A stretch of DNA of 64,000 nucleotides from Byssochlamys sp. IMV 00236 (GCA_001931875.2 MSJH02000137.1:379619-443618), one strand, 5' to 3'. Numbered from the stretch's first letter, positions 1 through 15,631 are shown. A program made the numbers and translations. Notes: generated by a model from the sequence alone, not told the origin.

Positions 1-479
1 TGTTCATAGAAAATTAGGTTGGGTCTTGATCTGTTTGTTCAGATGCATATCTGATGTGTTGTTGAGTGAGGCACGGGAGTACTGTATACTTAGAGAGAAT
101 GTGGATATGGTCACTGGTGGCGGGAGTGGAAAATGCGGGGGTGGCCAGCCAGGATGTGGAGGCTTCGGTACAGTCTTTTTGCTCGGGTAAAGGGCTTTTC
201 TAGATCATAACGTGCTCTCACAACATATACAGCCCGGATCTAGATATTAATTACAATCTCATGGCTGATGAAGTTTACGAGACGAGGCATTTGAATCAGA
301 ACGAGTTGAATTGTCCTTGATATGTTTTTTGTCTATATCCTTCTTTTCCCACAGAAAAACGAAATGCTTATATAACTCAGACCAAAAAGAAAAAGAAAAA
401 GAAACTACGCCAGACTTTATCGTCAGCTGCGTATTCGGGAATTCATATGTCAATGTCGTCTTGTCGCTAGAGAGCCAGC
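1..479. other. Intergenic, window edge
   Basis: No coding segment is convincing here. The stretch lies 3' of the purine gene, which ends at 480, and probably holds its 3' UTR. The short ORFs on both strands are A-rich or low-complexity and match nothing I recognise. Confidence 0.6.
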
Positions 480-2488
480 TCAGTGGTGGAACAGCCGAGT
501 GCCCTGCTCGACGTACACGATTCCGAGCTTCTCGGCGGTCTCGAAGACAGCGCCGTCGTTCTGGCTGCCGCTGGGGGCCGCAATGTACTTGACACCGGAG
601 CGGGCGGCACGGAACACGTTGTCCGTGAAGGGGAACTGCGCATGAAAATGTTAGTCACAATATAACACCAATATGAAAGATTAGGATCACATACGAAAGC
701 ATCCGAGGAGACTGCAACCTCGCTCAGCTGCTTCAGCCAAGCCTCGCGCTCCTCCTTGGTGAACTGAGCAGGAACTTCCTCGAAGACCCGCTCGAATTCG
801 GCCTTCTCGATCTCGTTGCTGGGCACCTGGCCGGAGCACAGCATGTCGATGGCGTTGCTCTTGTCGGGGCGCTTGGTGCCCTTCTTCCACTTGAGGTTGA
901 GAGCACGGTCGTGGAAACGCATCCACCAGTTGTCGGCCTTGTCACCGGCCAGACGGGTGCAGTGGATACGGCTCTGCTGACCGGCACCCAGACCGATGAC
1001 TTGGCCGTTCAGGGCGTAACAGACAGAGTTGGACTGCGTGTACTTCAGAGCAATGGTGGCCACGGTGAGGTCACGGAGAGCAGAGTCGGGAAGGGTCTTC
1101 AGGTCCTTGGGGGTGACGATAGTGTTGAAGGTCTTGGTGGGAGTGATGGTGACGTCGTTGCGGTGCTGGGTAAGCTGGACGCCGTAGAGGGTACGGGTCT
1201 CCTGAGGAGCAGGGACGTAAGACTCGTCCATCTGGAGAACAAGGTACTTGCCGCCCTTCTTGCCAGTCAGGAGCTTGAGAGCCTCGGGCTCGTAGCCAGG
1301 GGCGATGACACCGTCCGAGACCTCACGGGAGATGATCTTGGCGGTGGGGACATCGACGATGTCACTGAGGGCAATGACATCTCCAAAGCTGGACATGCGG
1401 TCAGCGCCACGAGCACGGGCGTAAGCCTGGGCGAGACCGGAGTTCTCGAGTCCCTCAATGTCATCAACCATGTAGACCTTGCGCTCCTTCTCGTTCAGGG
1501 GAACACCGATAGCAGCACCAGCGGGAGAAACGTGCTTGAAGCTCGCCGCAGCAGGGAAGCCGAGGGCCTGCTTCAGCTCCTTGACCAACGGCCAGGCGTT
1601 GAGGGCATCGAGCAAGTTCACGTAGCCGGGAGATCCACCAAGCACCTTGAACGGAAGCTTGCCCTGGACCATGTAGGCAGCGGCAGGCTTCTGGTGGGGG
1701 TTGGTACCATAGCGGAGAGAAAGATGCTGAAGACCGTTACCAGCATACTGCTTGCGGAAGAAGCCCGAGATGGCAGAGTCGTAGTCGGCAGTCTGCTCGA
1801 AGGCCTTGAGGGCGTACAGCTTGCGGCTTTCCTCAGTGACCTCGCCGGCCTCCAGCTCCTTCAGGAACTCGGGGTAGTCGTTGGGGTCAGAGAGGATGGT
1901 AACGCGGGAGTGATTCTTGGCCGCAGCACGGAGAAGAGTCACACCACCAATGTCAATCTCCTCGACAGCCTCGGGGATAGTGACGTTGACCTTGGCGACG
2001 GTCTCCTTGAAGGGGTAGAGGTTGCAGACAACGTAGTCCACCTTGGCGATCTTCTGGTCGGCCAGGTCCTTCTCGTCGGACTCCAGATCGCGAGCCAGGA
2101 TACCACCGTGCACGGCAGGGTGGAGGGTCTTGACACGTCCACCGAGCATCTCGGGGGCGTTGGTGATGGCAGAAACATCCCTTATCGTCAGGTCAGCCGG
2201 AGTTTCCTCCAATATGACATATCCTCTCCGTCGTCCAGCCAGAAATAACCACACCACACCGCACCCCCAGTTGACAAAGGAGTGCGACCACCAACCATTA
2301 CTATCCCGCATGATGTATGGGAAGACTCACTCAACGGGGAATCCAGCCTCGTGGATCAGCTTCGCCGTACCACCAGACGCGAGCAGACGGACATTGTGCT
2401 TGACAAGGCCCTTGGCCAGGTCCAGCAGACCGGTCTTGTCGTAGACGGAGAGGATAGCTATGTTAAGAGCGTCAGTGGAAGCCATCAT
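480..2488 (-). CDS. ADE17: Bifunctional AICAR transformylase / IMP cyclohydrolase
   Basis: Carries out the last two steps of de novo purine synthesis in the cytosol: formylation of AICAR by 10-formyl-THF and ring closure to IMP. Exons 2488-2331, 2180-695 and 635-480 give 599 aa, close to the yeast Ade16/Ade17 length. The N-terminal MGS-like cyclohydrolase domain (to about residue 200) begins with [15 protein letters not shown] and contains [14 protein letters not shown] and NLYPF. The transformylase domain has RYGTNPHQ near residue 209 and the catalytic Lys-His in FKHVSPAG near 268-269. The introns are 150 nt (acceptor AAG, unusual) and 59 nt; the joins restore FPVE-DVSAIT and SSDAF-FPFTDN. 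A second ATG lies one codon after the chosen start. The upstream 2.5-3.1 kb holds no gene and is presumably the promoter. Confidence 0.95.
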
Positions 2489-3655
2489 GACAATTGACCA
2501 TATACAACGGTATATATTGAAAAAAAAAAAAAAAAGATAAAAAGGACCCAATCCCATCCCTCAACCATATTGCTTCAACATATCAAAAATGACGTACCTG
2601 ACTTCTGCGCCATGACGGATGGAAACCCTGTCGAACTAATATCATCGAAAGAAACCAGTATTAGCCCCAGATTCCAATCAGTTTTCTTCACGGCACGAAA
2701 AACCAGAAAAACCACAACCAAGTATGAGAGAGACAGGAAAGGCACAAAAGCTCAAGACCACAGAATTTCACATACCCTTTCTTCGATCGATTGAGACAAA
2801 GCAAGGAAGTGCGAATCCAACCCAAGATCACTGCGAGAAAGAAGGTCAAATAAAAAAAGAAAGAAAGTTGAACACCGATCTCGCACTTTTTCTCCCGTTT
2901 CCCTTTTTCCCGCGGGGTTCGACCTCGCACTCTGAACTCTCTCGGATCAAGTAAGAAAGACGGATCCGCTCCTTGAACCCCGCACCATCCCGCATCAGGT
3001 TTAGCGCATTATCCAGTTTCGCCATTGACATCAACTCTCCACCGCTTTCCTGATATGGTATAATTGATCATGTGGTATCACCTGATGAGATCGATATCAC
3101 CTGATGACATTGCGCACAGACCATCTGCCTAAACGGGTCCGCGTATATTTTGAGATTTTTCGGCTTCGAATTTTCCTTTTTCTTTTCTTTCTTTCTTTTT
3201 TTTTCTTCATGAACAACGCAAATAATCAACATTCTTCTCAAAAAGCGTTCCTACGAGGTTTACTTCACGTTGCCTATGAAGTACGGAAATCGTCATAGAG
3301 AATGGAGATCAGATGTGGCTGACTTCTGTTGGCTGCATGGTGTCGATCTTGGGTGCAGTGCCTTCCTATGTAAATGGAAGGGATTGCAATGATTGACTCT
3401 ACATGCTCCTTTTTCTTTCCCATTGTATGATCCTTTCTACGGTATGGGGTTTTCAGTGGCTGGCTACTTAAGGTGAAGGGAAAATTTCATCACGTAAAAA
3501 TTCGTACTCTGCGTTGAACAGTCTATTATTATTTAGGAGTTGATCGGTTGTATGGGTGTGTGCGAGTCATAACGTTTCAAGGGATCCCTCTCTCTTATCC
3601 CTCCGGGTATAAAACGACAATAATGATCGACTTTTACATGTCTCTCGGAACGAGT
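2489..3655. other. Intergenic region, promoter of the purine gene
   Basis: No protein-coding signal. It should hold the ADE17 promoter and 5' UTR and the 3' end of the INSIG gene. Visible features are a run of A near 2520-2534, pyrimidine-rich tracts around 3170-3205 and a 13-bp direct repeat TATCACCTGATGA at 3076-3088 and 3095-3107 (19-bp spacing). Confidence 0.6.
3076..3107. repeat. 13-bp direct repeat upstream of ADE17
   Basis: TATCACCTGATGA occurs twice with a 19-bp period, about 0.6 kb upstream of the ADE17 start codon. The spacing is near two helical turns, which would suit a pair of regulator sites, but no known factor site is recognised. Confidence 0.5.
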
Positions 3656-4798
3656 TCAGTGGCTTGCTGCAGGTCCGCTCGGTGCCAGCAAACGTCCAAT
3701 GTTTCCAAAGCACACGCATGCGCAAAACAGGACACTGGCAACCCACGTGCCGATCGCAATGCTGTCCCAGGAGAGCCCCAGCTCGAGGCCGTATATCTGC
3801 CCCGAACCGTTGGGGATCGTAATCCGAGCGGGTGGATTGGTTGGCATTGGGATCACCTCTGGGCTGACCTGCAGGATGACGCCCATTCCGATTATGCCTA
3901 CTGCTGTCGACAGGAAAAACCCAGGCTTGGAGCGATCCACAAGGTACCACAGAACCGGGTTGACGAGGGCGAGGGTGAGAGAGGCTTGGGCTGTACTCTG
4001 CCAGGGCAATCTGCGCTATAAGACTGTCAGCAATCCGAAGTATATGTCAGGGACGGGAGGGAAATATATATAGCTGTAATGAGAACTTACAGTAGCGAAA
4101 GCAATGCCAACAAAGGCACCAATGCTGCGGACGACAGGACTCCAGCGTGAGAAGCGAGACTCTGCATCTGGCTGTTTGGCTGGCTTCGCAGCTTCACCCA
4201 GAAAATCTCCCCATAACCCGTCCAGCCAGGGCAGCACACTTCCCAGGGCCACGCCGGCGAGTCCCCATAAACCAATGTACTCCCATGAAGACGAATCGAT
4301 ATTCGTCTTCACCGGCGTGATCCAATGATTCTCGTGTAGATGAGAGACGAGGGTGCCGTAGGCAACGCCGAAACCGAACAGGAGGACGCTCCGCTGCACA
4401 AAGGGGAGAACTGTTCCACGAAAGCCATGGCCGCGACGAGCAGAGGAACCTCTCCTCAAAGCTGGCTTTTCTTCTGACACCGGCGACAACTGCGTCTTCT
4501 CAGCGCCAGAAGGCTGGACCTCCGTCCCCCACGGTGTTGAATCGTCGCCGCGCGGATTGTCGAAGGCGGTTGGAGAGTAGATACCGTACAAGGTGGACGA
4601 GGTCAGGTTGAGAATCGAGCCAGTACGGCTTCCCAGCCCGTCTTTTGTGCTTTCCTTTGTGCCCAGTAGATCTGGATTCGTGGGCTCCGGATGAGGCGTG
4701 GAAGGCTCGGAGGAATCGTTCGACGGCGCCAGTTCGAAAGTGCGCCGCGGCACAGGTTGCACGATCGTGGGCTGTTGTTGAGACATGGCAGGCGACAA
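3656..4798 (-). CDS. insA: INSIG-family ER membrane protein
   Basis: Insulin-induced-gene family protein of the ER membrane; family members bind sterol-sensing partners such as HMG-CoA reductase or SREBP-pathway proteins. Exons 4798-4091 and 4015-3656 are joined across a 75-nt intron, giving 355 aa (343 aa if the second Met at 4786 is used). The first ~125 residues are polar and probably disordered. The rest is a multi-spanning membrane domain: VLLFGFGVAYGTLVSHLHE, WEYIGLWGLAGVALGSVLPW, VVRSIGAFVGIAFAT, ASLTLALVNPVLWYLVDRS, TAVGIIGMGVILQ and WVASVLFCACVCFGNIGR. The run LPWQSTAQASLTLALVNPVLWYL spanning the splice region is typical of fungal INSIG. The gene symbol follows Aspergillus usage. Confidence 0.88.
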
Positions 4799-6686
4799 TA
4801 ATCAACAGTTGCTCACGGGGCAAGAAGCTGCTTCTGCACCCGTAATGAATGTCAAAAGTCTGCAATAATGATTTTTTTCGCGCCCCCAAGGCAGCATTCA
4901 ACGAAGGAGACTGGGCGGCTGGCTCCCTAAGCTTAGCGTTGTCGCGGGCTAAAGTTAAGTAGAGGAGAGAGCTCGGATCGATTCCACTCTACTCAACGCT
5001 CCAAAGAAGACTTTTGTAGTAGTACTGTACAATGGAATGGAAGTCTCCGCCAAAAGCCCCAGTGATGTGATGCTCCTTCAAGTATCTGGGGAAATAGTCC
5101 TGTGGTGCCGGACCACTGTCTGTTCTTAAGCTCACCGCGCAACGGATTGTGACTGTCCCGACGCCGACGGGGTCAACAGTTTCGGCGCTAACTTATTCGC
5201 AAATGGACCGAGAGGATTGGCGGGAAACTTAAGCAGTAAAGAACGCGGAGAATCGCTGATCACCCGGTCAGTCAATCGAAATGGACACTTAACTTACTCT
5301 GCATTCCTCACGGAGCGGGGAAGAGATGGGGGGAACGTACCTTAGTTGCTTGCCTGTTGCGTTTCAGGTCGATCCCACTACTTATGAGGAGAGAGGAAGA
5401 CAAGCTTGTTCCGGTCTGAAAAACACAGGAATAATAAGTAAGTAATGGATAATCTAGTCTAGTTTGAGAAAACAAACACCAAGAATAAGAGACATCGAAA
5501 CGATTGAAGAAGAAGAAAAAAAAAATGACGTCTTTGACTGGTCGAAGTAGATGGAAGCAGGTAGGGCAGAGATAAGCAAGAGGGACAGAAATAGTTAATC
5601 ATAATAATAATACAGCATGAGTTGTAGTCTACCTAGCCGAACTGCAATTTTCACATGCTGGATGAGATTATTATATATTACTATTATAATGTTAACTAGT
5701 TATTGATTAAGTCTCCGTGTCCCTGTTCTGTTATGGAGACGCTATCCGATCAATCCGGTCTGATCTCATCCATTCATCTTCAATACGGAGTAAAGATCAG
5801 TAACTAATGTCCTTTCCTCCCCCGCAGATGCCATCTACCATCTACAGCCGAGGCCATCGTTGTGCGTGTGCGAGGCAGCCACCGTGTGAGCCCTCGTACG
5901 AAGAGCAATCAATCACTCAGCATCCTTACATCGCTCAACAGAGACTCGATTGATCGGGCTGGTGCTGTAAGAGTGATTCGATACGATAATGTTGAGAGTC
6001 GTTGATGCGATCTAGCCAGCCATTTGCGATGCTTTGATCCAATCGGAGGCCTCCTGGACGCTTGAAAGAGCAAGGGGTCATTCCCGATAGTTGCTCCGCA
6101 ATCTCAGTCTAATTCTCGATAGAGAATTGCCATGCCTCGACATGATGAGGAATAGTAGACGTGGCTCAATCTAGCATCCAGCTACGGCTGGCTGAGACAC
6201 GTGATATATATATACATATACCCCATATGTGTGTGTGTGGCACACAATGAGCTTCAACGAAACACAGAATAGCTGTCATTTCACCCCGTCTGGGTCCGGA
6301 AACCGCGAATTCAATCCCAAGTATAACGACAAGACTATCGAGTATTGGTTTCACCAGAGATTCCCTCTATAGATAGCGAGGGTAGAATAGACTATGCAAC
6401 TTGTACTGTATCTCCAACACCAAGGGATAATGGACAATCTCTTTTGGAAAACAGAAACTGACACATACAGTACATCGGAATGGAAACAATATTTGATGAG
6501 GACAGTAGCGCCCCGGACATGACCACCCTTCTGACACAGTAGCACCTGAAAGCGATTTCGAGAGAGAGGGAAGAAATAGTAAGACAGTTAGAGAAAAAGA
6601 CAAAACAAGACCCATGCATGCCATGCGTGGTGATTACCGTTGCCAAATACCCCGTTACGGACCCAGATATCAAGTGCCTCCCACCC
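4799..6686. other. Long intergenic region (1.9 kb)
   Basis: No coding segment I can support. The half nearer 4798 is the promoter of the INSIG gene; the other end is 3' of Ies1. It contains AT-rich patches (5600-5710, with ATTATTATATATTACTATTAT-like sequence) and a TA/TG microsatellite at about 6205-6240. The small minus-strand ORFs at 6166-6715 lack conserved features. Confidence 0.55.
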
Positions 6687-9405
6687 TTACTGATCTTCCA
6701 TGGTTTCATCATCATCGCCCTCTCCTGCTTCGTCTCCTTCCACCTCAGCTTCGGCTTCGCCCTCAGCCTCTCCCTCTACATCGGCCTCAGGCTCCGAGCT
6801 CTCGCTCGCAGCGTAGCCATTGCCTCCGTAGTTAGACTCGTTCTCATTCTCTTCACCATCCCCTTCGCCTTCTTCAACATCTTCGTCTTCAGCTTCCTCC
6901 TCCTGCTCTTCGTCGTCCTCATTATCAGTAGAAAGGGCATCGGCATCCTCGTCGACATCAGCTTCTGCCTCGCCTTCACCGCCTTCGATGAAGCTGTCCT
7001 CGTAGACCTGATCCTCGTCGCCAGGGGCCAGGTGGGCACGGCTAGAAGATGGAGCAGGTTCGCCGCCTTCTTCACCAGCGAGTTCTTTGTCGACCTCGTC
7101 CAGCACTTCCTCGCCCTCTCTTTCCACATCTTCATCCACAGACGCAGTCGGCATGGGCGAGAGCTCCTGACGGAGCGGAGACGGCGCCTCCAGACCGTCC
7201 TTAGCAGTAGCGACTGCGAGACCAGCCCGGGAGGTACGACTACGGCCGCCTTTGCTACGACTAGCAGCAAGCCCGTTCCTCCTGGGCGTGGTGGTAGTGC
7301 TGGCGACAGGCTTACGTCGTGCACGGCTAGTTCTTCCACCTCGACCTCGAGAAGGGCTCCCAGGACGAGCACCGGAAGGATCGACTCCCGTATAGCCATT
7401 GAGCTGTGACTTATGCCGCTCCTCTCGTTCCTTCTTTCGGTCTTTCCTGGGGCCGTTAGCTTCTTCCCAATCCCAGCGGTCCAGTCTTCGGTTGGCCTTT
7501 CGGATGACAGAGAGGAAAAAGCTTGCAGCTTCGCCAAAATCATCCTCTTCCGCAAGGTTGGGGAGCAAGCCACCCTTTCCCCAGGAGTTCTCATCTTCCG
7601 TGTCATATCCATCTGGAAGGCCCTGGAGCAGGCGACAGTAGCGTGCCATGGGAATCTCAGCCTCGCGCTTTACCCGCAGAGCCTTGTAAGCCTCATTCTT
7701 GCGCTGAGCTAGGAGGTAGTCAATCCGCTGTCGGCGATTCTGCTCGACGGCAAGCTGATGCTGAGTGAGAGGGCGGGGTCTGCGGCCGGGCGTATGTTGT
7801 GGCGTGATGGCCGACTCCGTGACGAATTGGTTGAGAATAGGGTGACCCGATCCCGGGGGTGCTGGTGATGCAGTGTCAGGTGTCTGATCCATCTTCGTCT
7901 TGATGATCAGACGCTGTTGGGCAGCAGAGACAGGGAGTGACTCCCTCTTGACCCGTTTGTAGCGTCCGCGTGCAGACCCGGGTGTACGGTAGTCTTCCTC
8001 GTCATCAAGGCGTCTGGAGGAGGGATGCAGCGGAGTGGACATGGCGGAGCGGCCACCCAGACTGACCCTATCAGCACGACCTAAAAGAACTATTAGACAA
8101 AGAGCTTGAGACATCCAGCGGTTGGCCACTTACCAGAGAGATCACCGGAAGCCTGGTCGTCTTCGAAACTGTAATCTGCCGCGCCTTGATATACTATCAA
8201 TTATCCGATAAATATACCAAGAAACGTTGCATAGCTACTTACCCTTTCGTGATCGCTTCGTCGCTCTTGGGATAGGCTCATCTTCTTCCAGGATGCCTGT
8301 ACATTAACAATTATTAGGCCAAGTTCACTGCTAAGGGACGAGCTCAATAATAAGAGTCTGAAGGGGGACTTACGCTTTCGTTCTAGTTGTTTCTCTTGCC
8401 CATATTGGATCTCCTCTGGGGTATCCACATTTTCAGCATCTGCCTGCTCCTCAGTCAAGCTCTCAAAAGCAGGGACCTTGATAGGCAGGCCTCCAGTTCC
8501 TTCTCCTTCGAGACCAGGGCCAAAGGGGTTGTTGAGTGCTGCTTCGCGAGTGAAGTCACTTTCCAGATACCACCACATAAGCCAAAGAAAAGCTCTAGCA
8601 CGGCTCTTGCTGCTCAGAGTAGCCCGCATGACCAGGTCAAAAAAGTCGCGCGGAGCGAAGAAATGTGTCTCGGATATCTTTGGGGCATATTGCGACAGGA
8701 CAAAAATGAGGTTGACTGGATTTGTGCGAGGAACTGGCACCCGCTTGATCTTCTCGATTGTGTTCGGCTGATCCGTATCTTCAGAAGCACCTTTAAGGAT
8801 GGACTTTAAGCGCGGGGCATCCTGCAGCTGCTTGTAGGCGTTGGGGTCCTGGTGCGCTTGAAGCGAGGGAATCGAGTGGTAGGTCCGTAGCTGCGCTCGC
8901 ATTTCGGGGAAGACTATCAAAGGTCAGCTTCGTATATCGAGCAGAGCAGTCTGATCCATAGAGGATACGCACAGTTGAGAGTCGTGTTCATTCTCCCAAA
9001 ATTGACAAGCAAACAGACCATGGCCATGCTGATGGCCGCTTGCTTGTCATTCTGTAGCTTGTCCTTGAGAATCTTGCTGGTTTTGCTGCTTTTTGCCATT
9101 GCATCGATGTAGATATCCGCAAAATCCATGCCTTTGCGCCCGTCGGACAGACGAGTGAATACAGGCGTCCTGTCCTCGAAGACCAATTTGAGGAACTGGT
9201 ACTGAATGTCTTTCCGCCATAGAGGGATACCATCCTCCTTCTTGAGATGTCTGATCTTGTTTCCAGAGTACACAGAGCCTATAGTCCCATTGGCCTGGCG
9301 CCTAGTGCCTACGGTCGCGCTGACCGTCGTGTGACTAGGCTGTTCATCCTGGGCCTCCGACTGCGCAAGCGACTCGTCCGCGGCACTGCTGTCGACTTCG
9401 GCCAT
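6687..9405 (-). CDS. ies1: INO80 chromatin-remodelling complex subunit Ies1
   Basis: Fungal INO80 subunit acting in nucleosome sliding in the nucleus. Exons 9405-8973, 8913-8374, 8296-8243, 8193-8134 and 8080-6687 join to 826 aa. The N-terminal conserved block includes IRHLKKEDGIPLWRKDIQYQ and FEDRTPVFT, followed by FFPEMRAQLRTYHSIPSLQ across the first splice. A second conserved stretch (TPHDxARPxP-like, here VRVPRTNPVNLIFVLSQYAP and ARAFLWLMWWYLE) and a coil with QNRRQRIDYLLAQRKNEAY follow. The last ~200 residues are almost entirely Glu/Asp. Introns are 49-77 nt; two internal exons are only 54 and 60 nt. An in-frame ATG seven codons upstream (9426) is an alternative start. Confidence 0.85.
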
Positions 9406-11421
9406 GACGGTAAGATCGTTCTTCAACAGACAAGATTAGGCCTCTGAGCTCAGGATACAGACAGCAAATTCGATGTAGCGGCGTGCCAGCGCCAGGAGTG
9501 TCAGGTTCGGGATCGACCAGATGGACGTGATGGACGTGAAGGACGGGGAAGATAATCGCGACGAGGAGGTACTAATTGGAAGGAAGTTCGGACGCGAACC
9601 AACTCAGGAGATCCCGGAGGAAGAAACGAGATGGTATTTGCTTATCCTAGCGAAGGGAGACGCTGAGAAAGTCAGGATCAAATATGATGTGAGAGCAGAA
9701 GGTGGTGTCCCTGGATTTGTTAGAACCGCGTGGTCACCTCGATCGGAAGAGCCGCAGTCCTGGTTCGAGTGCGGATCGGAGGCAGTCGATCCCGCTGAGC
9801 TTCAATGGTTACTGTAAGTAACTAGTCAGTAGACTACTTTAAAACACGCCGCCCTAAGTATCCGCTCAACACTTCATGAACTCTGTAGGTTTTGGATCGC
9901 CTCTCTTTTTGACTATTGAAACTTCATAAATAAGGATGAGGCTCCCAGAAAACATGCTGGTGTTCTCCGTCAGTCTGCATAGTCGTTGAATGGAACATTA
10001 GTGAATCGCACGGTTCCATTCCCGATGAAAAGGGCTAGTTAGTTATTCTGACATTTGTATCAAGGCTGGGAAATTCTTTCCTACTACCGCGGGTGCAAAG
10101 CAAGGAAGCTAAGCGCGACGCTCGAGAAAACAAGTCTTGGGGAGTCACGCCGTACAACCTCCGCGTGCAAATAGACTACTGTGAGGTCAAAATTCGTTTA
10201 AAGCGTCGGACTATTAAGACAGTCACTGAGCTACAGAACATCTACGAGAGGAACTATTTCTTGAAGAAGTATCGCAGATCTTTTGCGTGGATTGAACTTC
10301 AGTTATGATAGATACTAAACAGAGAAACTTTTTTTGAGAGCTCTCTCCTCTTGAGGCTTCGAGATCTCCAGGCTCTCATGAGCCACGCCATCAAAGGGCC
10401 ATCTCCAGCGTCATGCCTTCGTGTCGAAACCTGCTGCTGACATGAAATAACTATGATGTCCGTGCACCAGAAAATTAAGAAGCATCAGCAAAGCAGCTTT
10501 CTCCAATCCTCCACGAGTCCGAAATAAGAAACAGATCCCATCAGATGTTTACCCCACGGACCCCAGTGCAGAGAACTTTTGTGGTTGAAGCAGCTCAAGC
10601 TAACGCCAATCGCAATGCAATGAATCCAGTCTATACCACCTCGTGCATCACCGATGCACATGCCGTATCTGCCGAAGAAAGCCCACGATCGGTTTCCTCC
10701 CTCCTGCGCTCGATGACTGCGCAGGCAAGAGCAACCATTCAAAAGCCGGAGAACATACAGTGACACGAAAGCCGGAGAAGAAAGCGCCGTTTTTTGGTAA
10801 AAGGAAAAAAAAAGTAGGTGGCTGTGTCGAGAGAAGTGCAAAGGAAACAGAAAATAGAGAAGTCGAGAAGCCCGCCATTAGATACCTGAACTCAAGAGAT
10901 CTATCTTGCGAGACACGGTCGATGCAGATGGAGGCGCACCGAGCACATGAAAATCATAAAGCAACTTTTCAAAGAAAAGCCGACAAGCCCGCCCGGCGCG
11001 TCGTGCAAGTGTGCCCCAGTCTTGGAAGCTCAACAAAGTATGGGTATCTGATGAAAGCGGTCATAAAAGAAAGCCAGTGCTGTCTATGATATTCATGCAA
11101 TGCCGATATGAGGTGTCCTGGACCGTTCAGTCACGATCCATAGACTGCAGAAGATATCGGACTGCACCGAATGCCCATCTCTAAATCAGTGGAGCAAAAG
11201 GAAAAGAGAAAAAAAGGACAAAACCTCGAGAAATACTGGATACAAGCAGAAACACATCAAAATAAAACAAAGCATGAGGAAATTCGTCGCAGTCGTGACA
11301 AAGCCGGTCTCGGACGAAAGAAGAAGCCCGAAGACACTGTTCTGATCGTATCCGTTAAGAAATGGTAAGATAGCAAGGAAACAATCAGACTCATTGGCCT
11401 CGTCAAGAGACCACAACTGAT
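9406..11421. other. Long intergenic region (2.0 kb)
   Basis: This separates the start of ies1 from the 3' end of ded1. Apart from one doubtful plus-strand ORF (9521-9817), I see no coding sequence. ORFs around 10093-11368 are A/G-rich (Lys/Glu/Arg-rich translations) and look like untranslated sequence. The part nearest 11421 is probably the ded1 3' UTR. Confidence 0.5.
9521..9817 (+). CDS. Doubtful small ORF, divergent from ies1
   Basis: 98 codons in a single frame, beginning with MDVMDVKDGEDNRDEEVLIG and ending PAELQWLL. It starts 116 bp from the ies1 start on the opposite strand. The translation has ordinary composition (EETRWYLLILAKGDAEKVRIKY-type segment) without low complexity, which is why it is listed, but I recognise no family. 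It could equally be part of the ies1 promoter or 5' UTR. Confidence 0.22.
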   Translation: MDVMDVKDGEDNRDEEVLIGRKFGREPTQEIPEEETRWYLLILAKGDAEKVRIKYDVRAEGGVPGFVRTAWSPRSEEPQSWFECGSEAVDPAELQWLL

Positions 11422-14626
<3,205 letters not shown>

Positions 14627-15631
14627 ATGTCTAATGATCGCACGGCATAGCGTAATGTCTTTATCTACGACGGCTCGACTGGCACCTCTCTAGGTGGCGT
14701 GCGTCAAAATGGTTCAATAACTGAGGCCGTGTTCCTTTGGATGCTCCGCTACGTCCTGCTACCTTCAAATCACGCACTGCGTGTTATATCACAGACCACT
14801 CAGCAACCGCTCTTTCCCACGAACAGTCCCCTTCGGACAGGGGACTACGACGTCTACTCAGCTGCTGGTGTGTATCTCTTACATCCAAATATATCTATAT
14901 GACCTTTTTTTCGCTAACCATAACAGGCAATTTTACGCTGACGGATGAAGTCCCTGCTTCACGAATTATCTCACACAGCGTAAGCGGTCGAGAAGAATCT
15001 TTTCGCGACGATGTACGTAAACGAGATCAAGGATGTGTCTTATCCGGCACCAAAAACACAATGGCGTCTTTCGGCAAGTGGCGCGGTTTTGAAGCCGCTC
15101 ATATCTTTCCTCTGGAGAAAGAGCTTCTCTGGATACAAGAAAATTATCAGCGGTGGATCACAGATATAGATGACGAACGCGGCAATACCAAAATCAACTC
15201 CCCCCAGAACGGCCTACTTCTACGAGCTGACATTCACTCTCTGTTCGACGATTATCTTGTCTCTGTAAACCCCGACGTGAGTGACCTCTTAGAGAATTAA
15301 CATTCGTCTTCATTACTAAGATTGTCTTTCTTTTGAAAAGGATAACTACCGCATTACAGCATTTGATACCGACTGGGCAGGTCTTGACGGAAGGATACTG
15401 GACCCCGCGTGCCGCGACCCTGCTCATCCTCACCGTGCATGTGATCAATTACTCCAATGGCACTTCAGACAAGCGGTTCTCGCTAATATGAAGGGACCTG
15501 GAGAGCCTATTTTTGAACACGACTTCCCGCCGGGGACTGACATGGTCGGAGAAATACGAGAAGGCCCTAAAGCACAGGAACGTTTTGAGCTGGAGCTCGC
15601 CTCAAGGTTGTATGGTCATACAACAGACTAA
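14627..15631 (+). pseudogene. HNH-nuclease-domain protein, 5' end disrupted
   Basis: Fungal HNH_2-type protein. Two introns are clear: 14868-14926 and 15277-15340. The joined protein reads from RNVFIYDGSTGTSLGGV through DYDVYSAAG-NFTLTDEVPASRII to VRKRDQGCVLSG, the HNH core AAHIFPLEKELLW ... NGLLLRADIHSLFDDYLVSV, and DNYRITAFDTDWAGLDG, ending at 15629-15631. The best start, ATG at 14627, is followed after seven codons by an in-frame TAG (14648-14650), then directly by the conserved RNVFIYDGS. Either a nonsense mutation has broken the gene, or the TAG is the end of an intron (CTAAT branch at about 14631, acceptor CATAG) fed by an unseen upstream exon. The rest of the frame is intact, so any break is recent. 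Function is unknown. Confidence 0.6.

Noticed and set aside
911..2248. 445-codon plus-strand ORF
   Set aside because: Antisense shadow of ADE17; its translation is Gly/Val/Leu/Asp-rich in the way produced by reverse reading of a codon-biased gene, with no domain.
5256..5266. Possible sterol regulatory element (ATCACCCGG) upstream of the INSIG gene
   Set aside because: Matches the SREBP site only partly and lies about 460 bp upstream; not strong enough.
6618..7409. 263-codon plus-strand ORF with apparent membrane spans
   Set aside because: Reverse reading of the acidic GAA/GAG-rich tail of ies1 gives Phe/Leu/Ser-rich sequence that mimics membrane segments.
10643..11089. 148-codon plus-strand ORF with Cys-rich start
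   Set aside because: Lys/Arg/Glu-rich translation of A/G-rich DNA in a likely 3' flanking region; no conserved pattern or splice context.
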